Shown here piece by piece: positions 6,451 to 6,989 of a stretch of 6,989 nt of DNA (the stretch's first letter is position 1; each line of letters opens with the position of its first letter). The position numbers were made by a program, and so were the translations under genes. A model generated the notes under the pieces. It did no database searches and was not told the DNA's origin. It saw only the letters and a program-made list of their open reading frames with translations. Where the stretch lies: NCBI GenBank assembly GCA_017458885.1, contig JAFSZQ010000096.1, positions 1 through 6,989 on the forward strand, in the 5' to 3' direction. This stretch comes from Oscillospiraceae bacterium. Lineage in GTDB: Bacteria; Bacillota; Clostridia; Oscillospirales; Oscillospiraceae.

Positions 6451-6989
6451 ATGGCAGAACGAAAGGTCATCGCCCTCGGCTTTTTCGACGGCGTACACAT
6501 CGGACACGGCGCGCTGCTGCGCAAGACCGTGGAGCGCGCGAACGCGCTGGGCGCGACGGCGGCGGCGTTCACGTTCGACCGCTCGCCGCGCGCGTTCGTC
6601 ACGGGCGCGCGCGTGCCGCTGCTCACCGGCGCGGACGAGCGCGCCGCGCTCATCCGCGAGTGTTACGGCGTGGAGACGACCATCGTCGCGCCGTTTGACC
6701 GCGCGATGATGGCGACGCCGTGGCGCGACTTTCTCGAGACGCTCGCCGCGCGGCATCACGCCGTCCACCTCGTCGCGGGGCACGACTATCGCTTCGGCTA
6801 CAAAAACGAGGGCACGCCGGAGCTGCTGCGCGCGTGGTGCGCGGAGCGCGGCGTCGGCTGCGACGTCATCCCCAAGGTGGAGCTCCGCGGCGTGACCGTC
6901 AGCTCCACGCACATCCGCGCGCTGGTGGAGCGCGGCGACGTGGCGGACGCGGCGGCGTTTCTGGGGCGTCCCTACGCGCTCGCCGGCAC
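6451..6989 (+). CDS. ribF: Riboflavin biosynthesis protein RibF, FAD synthetase part (3' end outside window)
   Basis: RibF is normally bifunctional: the C-terminal riboflavin kinase makes FMN, and the N-terminal nucleotidyltransferase adenylates it to FAD. The frame stays open to the window end, giving 179 residues that cover only the FAD synthetase domain. Visible motifs are GFFDGVHIGH (10-19, nucleotide-binding HxGH), FTFDRSPRAF (40-49), AGHDYRFGYKNEGTPELL (109-126) and SSTHIRALVERGDV (151-164). LGRPYALAG (171-179) leads into the kinase domain. The N-terminus is short, lacking the ~12-15 residues that precede this motif in E. coli-type RibF. An upstream TTG at 6436 is possible but adds nothing recognisable. 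The SD is poor: GAGG at 6446-6449 is too close to the start, so coupling to truB, 4 nt upstream, is likely. Whether the kinase domain is present cannot be seen. Confidence 0.93.
   Translation, partial: MAERKVIALGFFDGVHIGHGALLRKTVERANALGATAAAFTFDRSPRAFVTGARVPLLTGADERAALIRECYGVETTIVAPFDRAMMATPWRDFLETLAARHHAVHLVAGHDYRFGYKNEGTPELLRAWCAERGVGCDVIPKVELRGVTVSSTHIRALVERGDVADAAAFLGRPYALAG

Noticed and set aside
4502..6653. Long minus-strand open frames opposite rbfA, nrnA, truB and ribF
   Set aside because: These are shadows of the conserved + strand genes, low in complexity (Arg/Ala/His) and without family motifs.
6443..6709. Alternative frame starting at the ATG overlapping the truB stop
   Set aside because: It is +1 to the true ribF frame and gives a Ser/Arg-rich shadow product; the ribF frame has all family motifs.
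1..6989. CRISPR array, tRNA/rRNA genes, prophage or defence genes
   Set aside because: No spaced direct repeats, no tRNA-like cloverleaf or rRNA sequence, and every gene is an ordinary operon member.

Overview
The window is one co-directional (+ strand) stretch of a core translation and transcription operon from a GC-rich bacterium. The order is nusA (3' part) - ylxR/rnpM - ylxQ - infB - [427-bp gap] - rbfA - nrnA-type DHH phosphoesterase - truB - ribF (5' part). This order, with YlxR and an L7Ae-like YlxQ between nusA and infB and a DHH/DHHA1 protein between rbfA and truB, is the classical Firmicutes/Clostridia arrangement. Strong GC/GC3 bias with clostridial-type proteins suggests a high-GC member of class Clostridia, such as an Oscillospirales- or Christensenellales-like gut lineage. 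That placement is inference from gene order and protein style only.

Layout. Bases 1-701 hold the NusA S1-KH1-KH2 region. YlxR (707-979) and YlxQ (972-1394) follow with almost no spacing and an 8-bp overlap. After a short 50-bp spacer with a weak attenuator-like stem and U-run, infB (1445-3823) encodes a complete 792-residue IF2. rbfA (4251-4643), nrnA (4640-5590) and truB (5583-6446) overlap each other by 4 and 8 bp, and ribF (6451-end) starts 4 nt after truB. Tight packing implies co-transcription and translational coupling. The genes serve transcription elongation (NusA), RNase P modulation and RNA binding (YlxR, YlxQ), initiation (IF2), 30S maturation (RbfA), nanoRNA/pAp turnover (NrnA), tRNA modification (TruB) and flavin cofactor synthesis (RibF).

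The only region the conserved genes do not explain is the infB-rbfA gap. It is almost entirely filled by a 387-bp element (3829-4215) with imperfect terminal inverted repeats of about 80-86 bp. Each repeat begins with its own long hairpin (21-bp and 22-bp arms) built from the half-site TGAAACC(A/G)TTTC. The interior is GC-rich, carries small hairpins and has no credible gene. This looks like a MITE-like or other non-autonomous palindromic repeat inserted in a core operon. The two repeat arms also translate, reading inward, into related peptides, with in-frame indels and several synonymous differences. I see no new multi-gene system here; this element is the one feature that deserves follow-up.
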